A stretch of 64,000 nt of DNA from Cytophagaceae bacterium ABcell3 (GTDB lineage: Bacteria; Bacteroidota; Bacteroidia; Cytophagales; Cytophagaceae), in assembly GCA_030913385.1 (NCBI GenBank), contig CP133159.1, forward strand, positions 1,820,584-1,884,583. The letters are read 5' to 3'. The position numbers and the translations under genes were made by a program. Every line of letters begins with the position of its first letter. Positions within the stretch are counted from its first letter, which is position 1. Below, in pieces: positions 56,374 through 64,000 of the stretch. A model generated the notes under the pieces. It made no database searches, was not told the DNA's origin, and saw nothing but the letters and a program-made list of their open reading frames with translations.

Positions 56374-59001
56374 ATGGATATGTTAAGGAAAATATGGGGT
56401 TTAACAGCTTTTCTGATGCTATTTTTGGCTTCGGTAAGTTCTTATGCGCAAGCTGTTAAAGCATGTATTGACATTCCTGACCATACCATTACCGACAAAA
56501 GTGTTACTATTTGTAAGGGGACTGTGTTCAACCTTAATGGAAGCAACTGTGGGACTGCTACCAATGTGGGTTACCAGTGGCAAAATGTTTCCTACAACCC
56601 ACCTCCTACACTTAATGTTAGAAACCTGCCCACTACTGATTCAGGAATGTGGGTGTTGCGGGTGAGGGACCAGTTAGGCAATACGGATTTTGATACTGTA
56701 CATGTGAGGTATCACCCGTCAACTCCTTTTGCCATTCATAATGACCCGGATCTAATTTTTAAATGCAAGAAAGACCCTTTGGTATTACAAGCCACTGATG
56801 ATCCTTCATTGTCAAACTATAACTGGTATATCAATGATATTTCTACTCCATCTGTAGGTACAGAACCTACTTTGTCTTTAGGTGATATTCCTGATGGCGC
56901 TGCTGAATATATAGCTGTCGCAGAGGATTCTTATGGTTGCAGTGTTTCTGATACCATATATGTGTGGGAGTTAGAATCTCCTCCGGTTGATTTGGGGCCT
57001 GATATTGATATATGTGAAGGCGAATCTGTTACTCTTACTTCTTTGGCTACTCAGGGAGGTATGTATCAGTATATGTGGAGTACAGGGGCTAATACAGAAA
57101 GTATTACAGTTGATTCCCCAGGTGAATACTGGTTTCGCGCTCAAGGGCCATTCCCTTTTCCATGTGCTGCTACAGATACCGTTAAGGTTAATGTAAACCC
57201 TGCTCCTAAAGTAGATGTTGGGAATGACACAACCATTTGCTTTGGTAGTGAAGTTCAGCTCAGCGCAACCATCGTTTCGGAAGGAACAGAACCTTATTAT
57301 TTTTCATGGACTCCTTCGGAATCTCTGGATCAAGCTGATATTGCTGAGCCTTTGGCAAGACCTGACTCTAGTACAGCTTATAAAGTTGTTGTGAGAGATA
57401 GTGGTAGTGCTTCAGGTTGTGCTGACTCTTCGATAATAAATGTGAGTGTCAGGCCTGAAATTAAAGTAGAGGTAGCTTTTTCCGATACGCTAGTTTGCCG
57501 TAATCAGGAAATTACCTTAGGGGCCAATGTTAAAGGTGAAGATCCTGAAAGCCCTTCAGACTATACTTTTAGTTGGATGCCTGCTGAAGGTGTTAGTGAC
57601 CCTGAAAGCAGGACGCCAACGGTAAGCCTTACTTCAGGAAGAACCATTTACGCACGGGCTTTCGATGCTTTGGGTTGCAAAGATTCAGCTGGAATCCGTG
57701 TTCAGGTCTCTAACCTTATGGTTATAGTCGAAAATGGAAGTGAGGCTGATGTGTGTGAAAATGATAGTATTCAGTTAAGTGCCATTGCGTCTGCAGGGCA
57801 ATCTCCATACTCCTATTATTGGGAGCCGGAAGCATATTTTTCTGCCACTGAAAGCAGGGTGGCTTATTTAAATCCTGTAGACGAAGGGTATGTTAGTGTG
57901 CGTACAGTGGACGGCCGTGGCTGCGAAGCGGAAGACTCTATCAATATAAGTTTAATACCTGCTCCTGTCGTTCAAGCTGGGGCTAATGATACCATTTGTG
58001 AAGGGACGGCAGTTGATCTAACAGGTACTGTTGTTCAGGAAACGGTATCTCCATATAGCTACCGTTGGGTTTCAGCTTATGATTCTACTGTTTATGAAGG
58101 CTTAGAGCAGGAGCTGCGTCCTAAGGTGTCTGGCAATTTTTTCCTTCAGGCCATTGATGCCAATAACTGCAGTAGCTATTTTGACACTACTTGGGTAGAG
58201 TTAATACCCGCCCCTTTCGTTAGTTTGGGAGGCGCAGACACTTCTTCTTGTACAGGTAGTTCCGTGGTGCTTGAAGCTCAATATGAAGTAGGTGATTTAT
58301 CATTTCAATGGATGAATCTTACTACTAATTCCGCTCTTGGCAACGACAATAGTGAAGAGGTTTCAGAACCTGGGGTGTATCAGCTTACTGTTACAGAACC
58401 GGTAAACAATTGCTTTGCGACAGTTGAAAAGAATGTTAGGTACATCGAAACGCCTTTGGGCGTTTATATTTCTGCTGATACCTTGTTCAATGTAGAGCAA
58501 GATTACCGATTGCAGGCCATAGCTGTAGGGGATGATTTGGTCTATTCGTGGAGTTCTACCGGAGGCGGTATTTTTACTGATCATGATGATCATGCAGTTG
58601 TGTATGTGCCTTCGGATGATGATATCGGGCAAATTGCTATGTCTGTTACAGCCGAGAATATATGTGGAAAGGTAGACACTACGATGCTGGTGCGGGGATT
58701 TAAGCCTATTGAAGCCAAAAGTGTACTATTTGTTCCTAATGTTTTTGCTCCTGCTTCGAGTAATCCAGACAATAGGACATTAAAAGTATTTGGAGAAAAC
58801 ATATCTTCAGAAGGGTTCGTTTTTGAAGTATTCAACAGGTGGGGAGAGCGGGTGTATTTTACTACTGATTTTGATGAGGCAAGTGGCAATGGGTGGACTG
58901 GGCAAAACCATCCAATGGGCGTATATACCTATGTTGTCAAAGGCAAGTTTCACGATGGTAAAGAGTTCTCTCGGACCAGTAATGTGACGCTTATGAGGTA
59001 G
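56374..59001 (+). CDS. T9SS type B multi-domain PKD-like surface protein
   Basis: An 875-residue secreted protein from the ATG at 56374, preceded by AGG; an earlier TTG start would overlap the kelch gene. The signal peptide is 'MDMLRKIWGLTAFLMLFLAS' ending at 'SSYAQ'. About eight Ig/PKD-like domains follow, each with paired Cys, such as 'VDLGPDIDICEGESVTL' and 'VDVGNDTTICFGSEVQL'. The C-terminus ('VPNVFAPASSNPDNRTLKVF' to 'FSRTSNVTLMR') is a gliding-motility-type T9SS type B domain. It is the third gene of the adhesin operon. The unit near 'VYSWSSTGGGIFTDHDDHAV' followed by 'YVPSDDDIGQIAMSV' resembles a single repeat of the giant adhesin, which suggests shared ancestry. Confidence 0.87.
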   Translation: MDMLRKIWGLTAFLMLFLASVSSYAQAVKACIDIPDHTITDKSVTICKGTVFNLNGSNCGTATNVGYQWQNVSYNPPPTLNVRNLPTTDSGMWVLRVRDQLGNTDFDTVHVRYHPSTPFAIHNDPDLIFKCKKDPLVLQATDDPSLSNYNWYINDISTPSVGTEPTLSLGDIPDGAAEYIAVAEDSYGCSVSDTIYVWELESPPVDLGPDIDICEGESVTLTSLATQGGMYQYMWSTGANTESITVDSPGEYWFRAQGPFPFPCAATDTVKVNVNPAPKVDVGNDTTICFGSEVQLSATIVSEGTEPYYFSWTPSESLDQADIAEPLARPDSSTAYKVVVRDSGSASGCADSSIINVSVRPEIKVEVAFSDTLVCRNQEITLGANVKGEDPESPSDYTFSWMPAEGVSDPESRTPTVSLTSGRTIYARAFDALGCKDSAGIRVQVSNLMVIVENGSEADVCENDSIQLSAIASAGQSPYSYYWEPEAYFSATESRVAYLNPVDEGYVSVRTVDGRGCEAEDSINISLIPAPVVQAGANDTICEGTAVDLTGTVVQETVSPYSYRWVSAYDSTVYEGLEQELRPKVSGNFFLQAIDANNCSSYFDTTWVELIPAPFVSLGGADTSSCTGSSVVLEAQYEVGDLSFQWMNLTTNSALGNDNSEEVSEPGVYQLTVTEPVNNCFATVEKNVRYIETPLGVYISADTLFNVEQDYRLQAIAVGDDLVYSWSSTGGGIFTDHDDHAVVYVPSDDDIGQIAMSVTAENICGKVDTTMLVRGFKPIEAKSVLFVPNVFAPASSNPDNRTLKVFGENISSEGFVFEVFNRWGERVYFTTDFDEASGNGWTGQNHPMGVYTYVVKGKFHDGKEFSRTSNVTLMR

Positions 59002-59028
59002 TATGATTAGGTTGCCAATTAGAGTTGA

Positions 59029-60579
59029 CTAGTTTTCTTTAGAAAGTAACTTTAATAGGACTGCATTGGTCCAGCCAAAACCATCTTGTAAGGGGTATTC
59101 GCCGCCGCCTCCTTTTATATTGGGTTTTACAACATTGTATTTTTCTGTCAATTTGTGGCTTTGGTTGAAAATAGTCATGTTTGTTTCTATCCAGCGGTTG
59201 GCTATTTCTTCGGCATTTTCATGAAGCCCATAATTTTTTAAACCTTCTATAGTCATATAATGCAAGGGTGCCCAGCCATTGGGTTTGTCCCATTGCTCTT
59301 CTGTTTCTAGTGTTGTAGTTACAGCTCCGCCTTTATGCAGTAAGTGTTCCTTAATAAAAACAGAGGTGTTTTCTGCAGTCATTGTATCTGCTATGTTCAA
59401 AAAGAGCGGAACCGCAGAAGCCAAGGTCTTTTTGTCAGAAAGCGCTTTGCTTACAAAGTTGTAATCAAGGTAGATGCCTGAAAGTGTATCTAAGCAATAT
59501 TTGTTAATTGCTGCTTTTCTGTTTTGAGACCTGTTATGGTAAAACCGGCTTTTCTCGGTATTTTCTGCCAGACCATAGCCTCTGCTAAGCAAAGTTTCTG
59601 AATAATATAGTAGCGAGTTTAGGTCTATGGGGACAAGTTCTGTAATATGAATAGAGGAGAGGTTTTTGCCATCTGCAAACCAACGGCTACTAAAATCCCA
59701 GCCTGATTCACATGCAGCCCTGATGTTCCGGAGCAGGTCTTTAGGATCTCTTTCTGACTGTTGTGCCAATATGACGTCTTCTCTATACGACTCTGGTCGT
59801 GGGCTGGTTGTATCGTCCCAATAACGGTTTAATATCTCACCGTCAGGCATTTTTATAATTCTTCTATATGCGCTCTCAATAGTGTCTATGCCTTCTGATC
59901 CACTCATCCAAAAGTTATACTCTTTTTCGAGGGTTTCAAGATGTTTCAATAGATATTGGTCTCCATAATTATCAGCGGTATGGCCTACCATCAGTGCATA
60001 AAAAGGGGGCTGTCCCCTTGTAAGGTAATAGGTGCGGTTGCCATTGGGCACAAAACCATATTGGTCAATAAGGTGCTTGAAATTATTGAGCATCGAAAAG
60101 TAGAGGCTGTCTTCTCCTGACTCTTCCAGCCCAAGCATAGTGAAGTAGGAATCCCAATAATAAATTTCTCTAAACCGACCTCCAGGGACTATATAAGAAT
60201 AGGGAAGTGGAATAAGGCTAGATCCGTCTTCAATATCAGGTTTTCTTTTCAATACTTGCCAAAGTTGCTCTATATGTTCTTTAACTGTATGGGCAGTATC
60301 GGCTTCGTAGGTTACTTCTACAGCTACTGGCAAACGGAAGTTTTGCTTTACAAAACTATGGAGGTTGAGATCTTTATTTTCCTTGTTTTCTTTATAATCT
60401 TCAACAATGGCTTTCGGGTCACGGACAGGAATGCAATCGGCAAAAGTTTTTGAATCTTCAAAAAGAGACCGCATTTGCACCTCGTGAAACAACGCTCCAT
60501 AAATAATGTCGGGGCTTTTTTGTCCAAAGGCAGGAGTTAAAAATAAAATGTATATAATTAGGGTGTAAAGGTGCTTCAT
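59029..60579 (-). CDS. treA: Periplasmic trehalase (GH37)
   Basis: A 516-residue trehalase that hydrolyses alpha,alpha-trehalose to two glucoses. A signal peptide ('HLYTLIIYILFLTPAFGQ', cleavage near residue 20) indicates export. Both GH37 signatures are present: 'PGGRFREIYYWDSYF' (132-146) and 'QWDKPNGWAPL' (about 430-440), together with 'VPNGNRTYYLTRGQPP', 'ESGWDFSSRWF' and the Gly-rich 'GGGGEYPLQDGFGWTN' near the end. The length matches bacterial TreA (about 540). It is preceded by a MarR-family gene 4 bp upstream, which likely controls it. The glucose formed could feed glycolysis alongside the GH65 route encoded 30 kb away. Confidence 0.92.
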   Translation of the reverse strand: MKHLYTLIIYILFLTPAFGQKSPDIIYGALFHEVQMRSLFEDSKTFADCIPVRDPKAIVEDYKENKENKDLNLHSFVKQNFRLPVAVEVTYEADTAHTVKEHIEQLWQVLKRKPDIEDGSSLIPLPYSYIVPGGRFREIYYWDSYFTMLGLEESGEDSLYFSMLNNFKHLIDQYGFVPNGNRTYYLTRGQPPFYALMVGHTADNYGDQYLLKHLETLEKEYNFWMSGSEGIDTIESAYRRIIKMPDGEILNRYWDDTTSPRPESYREDVILAQQSERDPKDLLRNIRAACESGWDFSSRWFADGKNLSSIHITELVPIDLNSLLYYSETLLSRGYGLAENTEKSRFYHNRSQNRKAAINKYCLDTLSGIYLDYNFVSKALSDKKTLASAVPLFLNIADTMTAENTSVFIKEHLLHKGGAVTTTLETEEQWDKPNGWAPLHYMTIEGLKNYGLHENAEEIANRWIETNMTIFNQSHKLTEKYNVVKPNIKGGGGEYPLQDGFGWTNAVLLKLLSKEN

Positions 60580-60583
60580 TTTA

Positions 60584-61036
60584 CTATCCTCTTAGTTTAT
60601 CCAAAAGCTGATTTAAGAGTTTAAGTTCTTCATTGCTCAAATTTTCAGTGAGTCCTTGTATAATTAAATCAAGTTTTTCATCAATTGCGGCCAAAAGCTC
60701 AGTACCTTTTGGGGTGATTTTAACATTGACTATTCGTTTGTCGTTTTCGCACCTGTACCTCATGGCCAATTGTTTGATGCGCAACCGTTCTACTATTCTG
60801 GATGCATCCGACATTTTGTCAAGCATCCTATCTTTTAGGACATACAGGCAGCAGGGGTCTGGGTGGGAACCGCGTAAAATTCTAAGTATATTATATTGCT
60901 GAGGCGTTAAGTCAAATTTTTTGAAAAAGCGTTTGAGCTGGTAATCAATATTGTTAAAAGTATAAATAATATTGACTAAGGCTTTGTCGCTTTGATTCTT
61001 AAAGGCTTTTTGGTTTATTTCGTCTTCAAGTCGCAT
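60584..61036 (-). CDS. MarR family transcriptional regulator
   Basis: A 150-residue winged-helix regulator. 'FKKFDLTPQQYNILRILRGS' and 'DRMLDKMSDASRIVERLRIK' form the recognition helix region, 'YRCENDKRIVNVKITPKGTE' is the wing with the conserved Asp-x-Arg, and the C-terminal helix ('ENLSNEELKLLNQLLDKLRG') dimerises. It lies 4 bp upstream of the trehalase gene on the same strand, so it is probably transcribed with it and controls the pair. Two adjacent Cys ('PDPCCLYVL') could make it redox-sensitive, which is inference only. The ligand is unknown. Confidence 0.85.
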   Translation of the reverse strand: MRLEDEINQKAFKNQSDKALVNIIYTFNNIDYQLKRFFKKFDLTPQQYNILRILRGSHPDPCCLYVLKDRMLDKMSDASRIVERLRIKQLAMRYRCENDKRIVNVKITPKGTELLAAIDEKLDLIIQGLTENLSNEELKLLNQLLDKLRG

Positions 61037-61294
61037 AGAGATACCTCTTTAAACAGCTTTTTACGCTTTTTTTATTATTACATAATTAAAGATAGAAGTT
61101 GTTTGTTAGAAACAAAAATATATTTCAGGTTGTGTTGTTGCTTATTATTAATTAGTTATAGGTTGAATCTTTTTAAGGTACTTTTTGTTTATAAGACTTT
61201 AAAAGCAGGAAACAGGAGATTTGCCTCTTTCGTATTTTCACAGGACTTTAATGTTTCATAATTTTACAAAACAACTTTCCGTTAAAATTGAATA

Positions 61295-62761
61295 ATGATA
61301 GCATATACCAATAAAATACCTTTTGTAATTGCTTGCATGCTCTTTTTGTTCCCTTGGAATACCTATGCTCAAGGGCAGGATGAAATTCCTGAGTATGCAA
61401 CAGTGTTGAGCAAGTTTATTCAATATCCTTCTGAAACCTATAAAGAAAAAGAGGCCGCTTTGTTTCTAAAAGATTTTTGTGAGCAAAAGGGTTTTGTTAC
61501 AGAGGTACTAATCGATGAGGATACGGCCTATAATTTTGCAGCTTCTATTTATCCTTTGTCTTCAGGGAAGCCTAATATAATATTCTTTAGTCATATCGAT
61601 GTTGTTCCTCCTGGTGATTTGTCCGCTTGGAAGTTTCCTCCATACTCAGGTACTATTCACGATGGACTGGTTTGGGGGCGAGGTGCGATTGATTGTAAAG
61701 GAATGACCATTTCGCAGTTGTTTTCCATGATCAACATTAAGGAGTGGGCGGATACTTTAGACTTACCTTTTAATGTTACTTTGCTGCCGGTTACTGGCGA
61801 GGAAACCGATGGTTTTACAGGGGCCAAACCTATCTCTGAGCAATTTGTAGGAAAATTGAACCCTGTGGTTATGCTTGGTGAAGGCGGGGGAGGGCTTAAA
61901 GGAGTTATTAAAAGCCAGCCTGAGAAGCCTGTTTTCGGTATCTCAACCATTGAAAAAACTAAGCTTACTTTGAACCTGACCATGAACATGAAGGCCTCCG
62001 GTCATGGTTCAGTCACGCCTGATGAATATGCTGGTAAGGAAATGATTTTTGCGCTGCAACGTTTGTTGAAAGAAGAGCCAGAGATAAAATTTTCTCCTCT
62101 CAACGCTAAGGGGTTAAAAAAATTAGGTAAGTATGAAAAAGGACTTAAAGGTTTTGTACAGCGAAATGCGACTTTTTTCTGTTTTAGGCCTTTGATCAAA
62201 AAAGAAATAAGGAAAGACCCTGAACTTATGTCTTTCTTTACGAATACCATTACATTGACGGATATTCACGTTCCTGAACCTGAGCATAATCAAGTCATTC
62301 AGGAAATAAGGGCTACCTTGGACTGCCGTCTTATGCCTGGAACGAATCCCAATGCCTTTATAAGACAAATTAAAAGGAGCCTAAAAGACTCACGCATAGA
62401 AGTTGAAACACTTTATGAAATAGAGGCTATTCCTCAAATAGATGCGCCGGACCTCTTCGGTAACCTTGCAGAAGCGATAGAAGAGGTATATCCTGATGCA
62501 TTGGTGGTGGAAATGCTTTTCCCAGCCACAACAGATAATAACTTTTTTAGGGCAAAAAATATTCCGGTCATGGGCTTGTTCCCTGCAATATGTGAACAGG
62601 ACGAGTTGAACAGTATTCATAATGTTAATGAGCGAATCCAGATCAGGTCTATGTCAGACGCCATCGAAGTATATACAAATTTTGCTGAAAACATGATGTT
62701 TAAGGAAGAAGAAAAGAAGCGCAGACGCTTGCTTAAGCGTATCAGGAACAAAGAAGATTGA
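61295..62761 (+). CDS. Secreted M20 family metallopeptidase/amidohydrolase
   Basis: A 488-residue M20/M25/M40 hydrolase with a signal peptide ending 'NTYAQG' (about residue 26). Motifs are 'IIFFSHIDVVPPGDLSAWKF' (metal His and Asp), 'GLVWGRGAIDCKGMTISQL' (bridging Asp), 'LLPVTGEETDGFTGA' (catalytic Glu pair), the lid dimerisation domain from about 225 to 380 and 'LFPATTDNNFFRAKNIPVMG' near the end. The overall pattern resembles carboxypeptidase S and PM20D1-like enzymes, which act on peptides or N-acyl amino acids. It ends with a basic tail ('KKRRRLLKRIRNK'), which is odd for an exported enzyme. It is divergent from the marR-treA unit. Confidence 0.85.
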   Translation: MIAYTNKIPFVIACMLFLFPWNTYAQGQDEIPEYATVLSKFIQYPSETYKEKEAALFLKDFCEQKGFVTEVLIDEDTAYNFAASIYPLSSGKPNIIFFSHIDVVPPGDLSAWKFPPYSGTIHDGLVWGRGAIDCKGMTISQLFSMINIKEWADTLDLPFNVTLLPVTGEETDGFTGAKPISEQFVGKLNPVVMLGEGGGGLKGVIKSQPEKPVFGISTIEKTKLTLNLTMNMKASGHGSVTPDEYAGKEMIFALQRLLKEEPEIKFSPLNAKGLKKLGKYEKGLKGFVQRNATFFCFRPLIKKEIRKDPELMSFFTNTITLTDIHVPEPEHNQVIQEIRATLDCRLMPGTNPNAFIRQIKRSLKDSRIEVETLYEIEAIPQIDAPDLFGNLAEAIEEVYPDALVVEMLFPATTDNNFFRAKNIPVMGLFPAICEQDELNSIHNVNERIQIRSMSDAIEVYTNFAENMMFKEEEKKRRRLLKRIRNKED

Positions 62762-62861
62762 TGGAAGGTATTGTGGCAGATCGTTGAATGCAGTTTTATC
62801 CTGACTGTTTGTTAGGAAATGCAAAATAATTACAATTCAGTTTTTTGGGTATTTTTTTGTT

Positions 62862-62895
62862 GTAGTAGGGGCAAAACATATTTTATCCCTACTAC
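62862..62895. promoter_or_regulatory. Inverted repeat upstream of the HIRAN gene
   Basis: Perfect 9-bp arms GTAGTAGGG (62862-62870) and CCCTACTAC (62887-62895) around a 16-nt AT-rich spacer, 32 bp before the ATG at 62928. Without a T-run it looks more like an operator or leader hairpin than a terminator. Confidence 0.4.
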
Positions 62896-62927
62896 GCAAA
62901 TACAGTGCGTGGCAAAATGTTTTCTTT

Positions 62928-63635
62928 ATGAGAAAAGAAACGTTTATGCAGCGAAGCGAATTTTTAAAGAAATTAATGGGCTTTTTAGGCCTGTTGGGAG
63001 TATCTGCCGGAAGCAAAGCGTATGACAGTCCTGACGCACTGGATCAGAAAGGAAAGAAACTCTATGTCCTTAGTGGTTTTGTAAAGGGTTTTCAGTATCA
63101 AAAAGCGGATGACTTGCTAGAAGTCATGCAGCCGGGTGAACCATTGGAGTTGCAACGCGAACCTCAAAACCAATACGACGCTCATGCTATTGCGATTTAT
63201 TATGCGGGGAAGAAGATTGGTTATGTGGCCAGGGTGCAGAATAAAGCCTTAAGCAACTTGATGGATGCTGGTATTTTAATCCCGGAGGCAGAAATTGCCT
63301 ATGTGGAGAAGTGTGCCGCTCCATGGGAGAATATCCATTTTGCTGTTGTTGCTTATGGAAAACCGGATAAATCTGTCGAGCATCTGAGGGTGGTTCAAAA
63401 GCCTGAGTATAAATCGCTGATACAAGGGGGAGATGATTTTTATAATGCTTTGGTGAGGAATAGCAGTAACAATAGTATTTATAGCGTTATTCATGAGTCT
63501 TTCCCTAATGGATATGAGTTTAATAATGCCGTTAATGACAGTAGAATTCTTGTAAATACTGCAAAGCTGCCAATTAGGTCTGTTCCCTCTAGGTTGGTAA
63601 AAAATAGGCTAAAAGTAGGCGATTACGATCCCTAA
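62928..63635 (+). CDS. HIRAN-domain protein, possibly frameshifted near its end
   Basis: A 235-residue protein. The N-terminus ('MQRSEFLKKLMGFLGLLGVS') resembles a short signal or membrane anchor. Residues of about 43-115 form a HIRAN domain ('LSGFVKGFQYQKADDLLEVM', 'LQREPQNQYDAHAIAIYYAG' and 'KKIGYVARVQNKALSNLMDA'). HIRAN domains occur in DNA-repair helicases such as HLTF/Rad5, where they bind 3' DNA ends, and also as stand-alone bacterial proteins of unknown role. The frame stops at TAA 63633, but the neighbouring frame continues with 'NLEQLVQLADDIQGFRPFVD' to a stop at 63739-63741. One extra T in CCCTAACC would explain this. If so, the full protein has about 270 residues. Confidence 0.75.
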   Translation: MRKETFMQRSEFLKKLMGFLGLLGVSAGSKAYDSPDALDQKGKKLYVLSGFVKGFQYQKADDLLEVMQPGEPLELQREPQNQYDAHAIAIYYAGKKIGYVARVQNKALSNLMDAGILIPEAEIAYVEKCAAPWENIHFAVVAYGKPDKSVEHLRVVQKPEYKSLIQGGDDFYNALVRNSSNNSIYSVIHESFPNGYEFNNAVNDSRILVNTAKLPIRSVPSRLVKNRLKVGDYDP

Positions 63636-63777
63636 CCTCGAACAGTTGGTTCAGTTGGCAGATGATATACAGGGGTTCAGGCCTTTTGTAGATGTTTCCG
63701 GAAAACAGTTTTATGAAGTTGTTTTTAAGGGTTTTTCATAAATTATCTAATTGAAGTCTTTGCATTAATATTATGTT

Positions 63778-64000
63778 ATGACAGAAAATTATGTATATCA
63801 GTTAAATAAGCTATTTGACGAATATCAAAAAAGTGCATCTTCTCAAGTTTATAAAGAGCTAGGTGCTCTAGTCAATAAATGCTTGGATTAGGAGCTTCAT
63901 TTTAAAGAATTTTCCCTTGACCTGAAAGATATTGACCCTGATAAAGTTCCTGAAGAAACCGCACCTTTGGTAAAGCAGATGCAACAAATTTCTGAGGAAA
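63778..64000 (+). pseudogene. Unidentified gene with in-frame TAG, 3' partial
   Basis: From the ATG at 63778 the frame reads 'MTENYVYQLNKLFDEYQKSA' and on for 37 codons to a TAG at 63889-63891, then stays open to the window edge with protein-like content ('ELHFKEFSLDLKDIDPDKVP'). This may be a nonsense mutation, a sequence error, or two small genes. No family is recognised; the product is acidic and helical. It follows the HIRAN gene by about 40 bp if that gene ends at 63741, so the two may form an operon. Confidence 0.5.

Overview
The window looks like chromosomal DNA of a Bacteroidota bacterium, most likely of the order Cytophagales, at roughly 40% GC. The main signs are four cargo proteins carrying type IX secretion (T9SS) C-terminal sorting domains, a PorP/SprF-family partner, a giant SprB-like adhesin with a gliding-motility-type (type B) C-terminus, a YpdA-type bacillithiol disulfide reductase, and a few promoters that resemble the Bacteroidota TTG / TAnnTTTG pattern. 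I found no rRNA, tRNA, CRISPR array, prophage or conjugation genes.

Layout. 1-7.2 kb: the 3' part of a T9SS cargo gene, a CHASE3-like sensor kinase, a small REP/RAYT transposon bounded by 49-bp direct repeats, an acyl-CoA synthetase and a redoxin. 7.2-13.5 kb: a flavodoxin-fold oxidoreductase, a large hybrid histidine kinase, a frameshifted DsbA-like gene, a secreted N-formylglutamate-amidohydrolase-like protein and a small conserved protein. 13.7-24.5 kb: a ClC chloride channel, a fatty acid desaturase with a decayed copy of its 3' end 3 kb further on, an FMN reductase/DUF5996 pair, a methyltransferase, YpdA, a FadD-type ligase, an alpha/beta hydrolase and a UPF0158 protein. 24.5-30.1 kb: a tight minus-strand operon of erythromycin-esterase homologue, class I aldolase, beta-phosphoglucomutase-like phosphatase and GH65 glycoside phosphorylase. 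30.1-34.8 kb: a membrane protein, Hsp20, an HMA-AraC copper regulator, CopA and a phosphoribosyltransferase. 35-59 kb: a small basic secreted protein, PorP/SprF, and a three-gene operon headed by a 5,828-residue adhesin. 59-64 kb: MarR regulator plus periplasmic trehalase, a secreted M20 peptidase, a HIRAN-domain protein and a broken gene at the edge.

How the parts work together. The adhesin (type B tail), the kelch protein (type A tail) and an 887-residue PKD-like protein (type B tail) are co-oriented with short gaps and diverge from the porP/sprF gene. This fits a surface-adhesion or gliding locus in which PorP/SprF helps export or anchor the cargo. The adhesin has 57 tandem units of about 88 residues that fall into two covarying subtypes. 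The GH65 enzyme, beta-PGM and aldolase form a phosphorolytic route from an alpha-glucosyl disaccharide into glycolysis, and a secreted trehalase lies elsewhere in the window. The erythromycin-esterase homologue, Hsp20 and COG1926-type phosphoribosyltransferase cluster recalls a dormancy/stress gene association known in mycobacteria.

Caveats. Three genes (dsbA-like, porP, HIRAN) appear to be one base out of frame, and the last gene has an in-frame TAG. Either several genes are decaying or the assembly carries small indel errors. All functional assignments come from motif recognition by eye, not from database searches.
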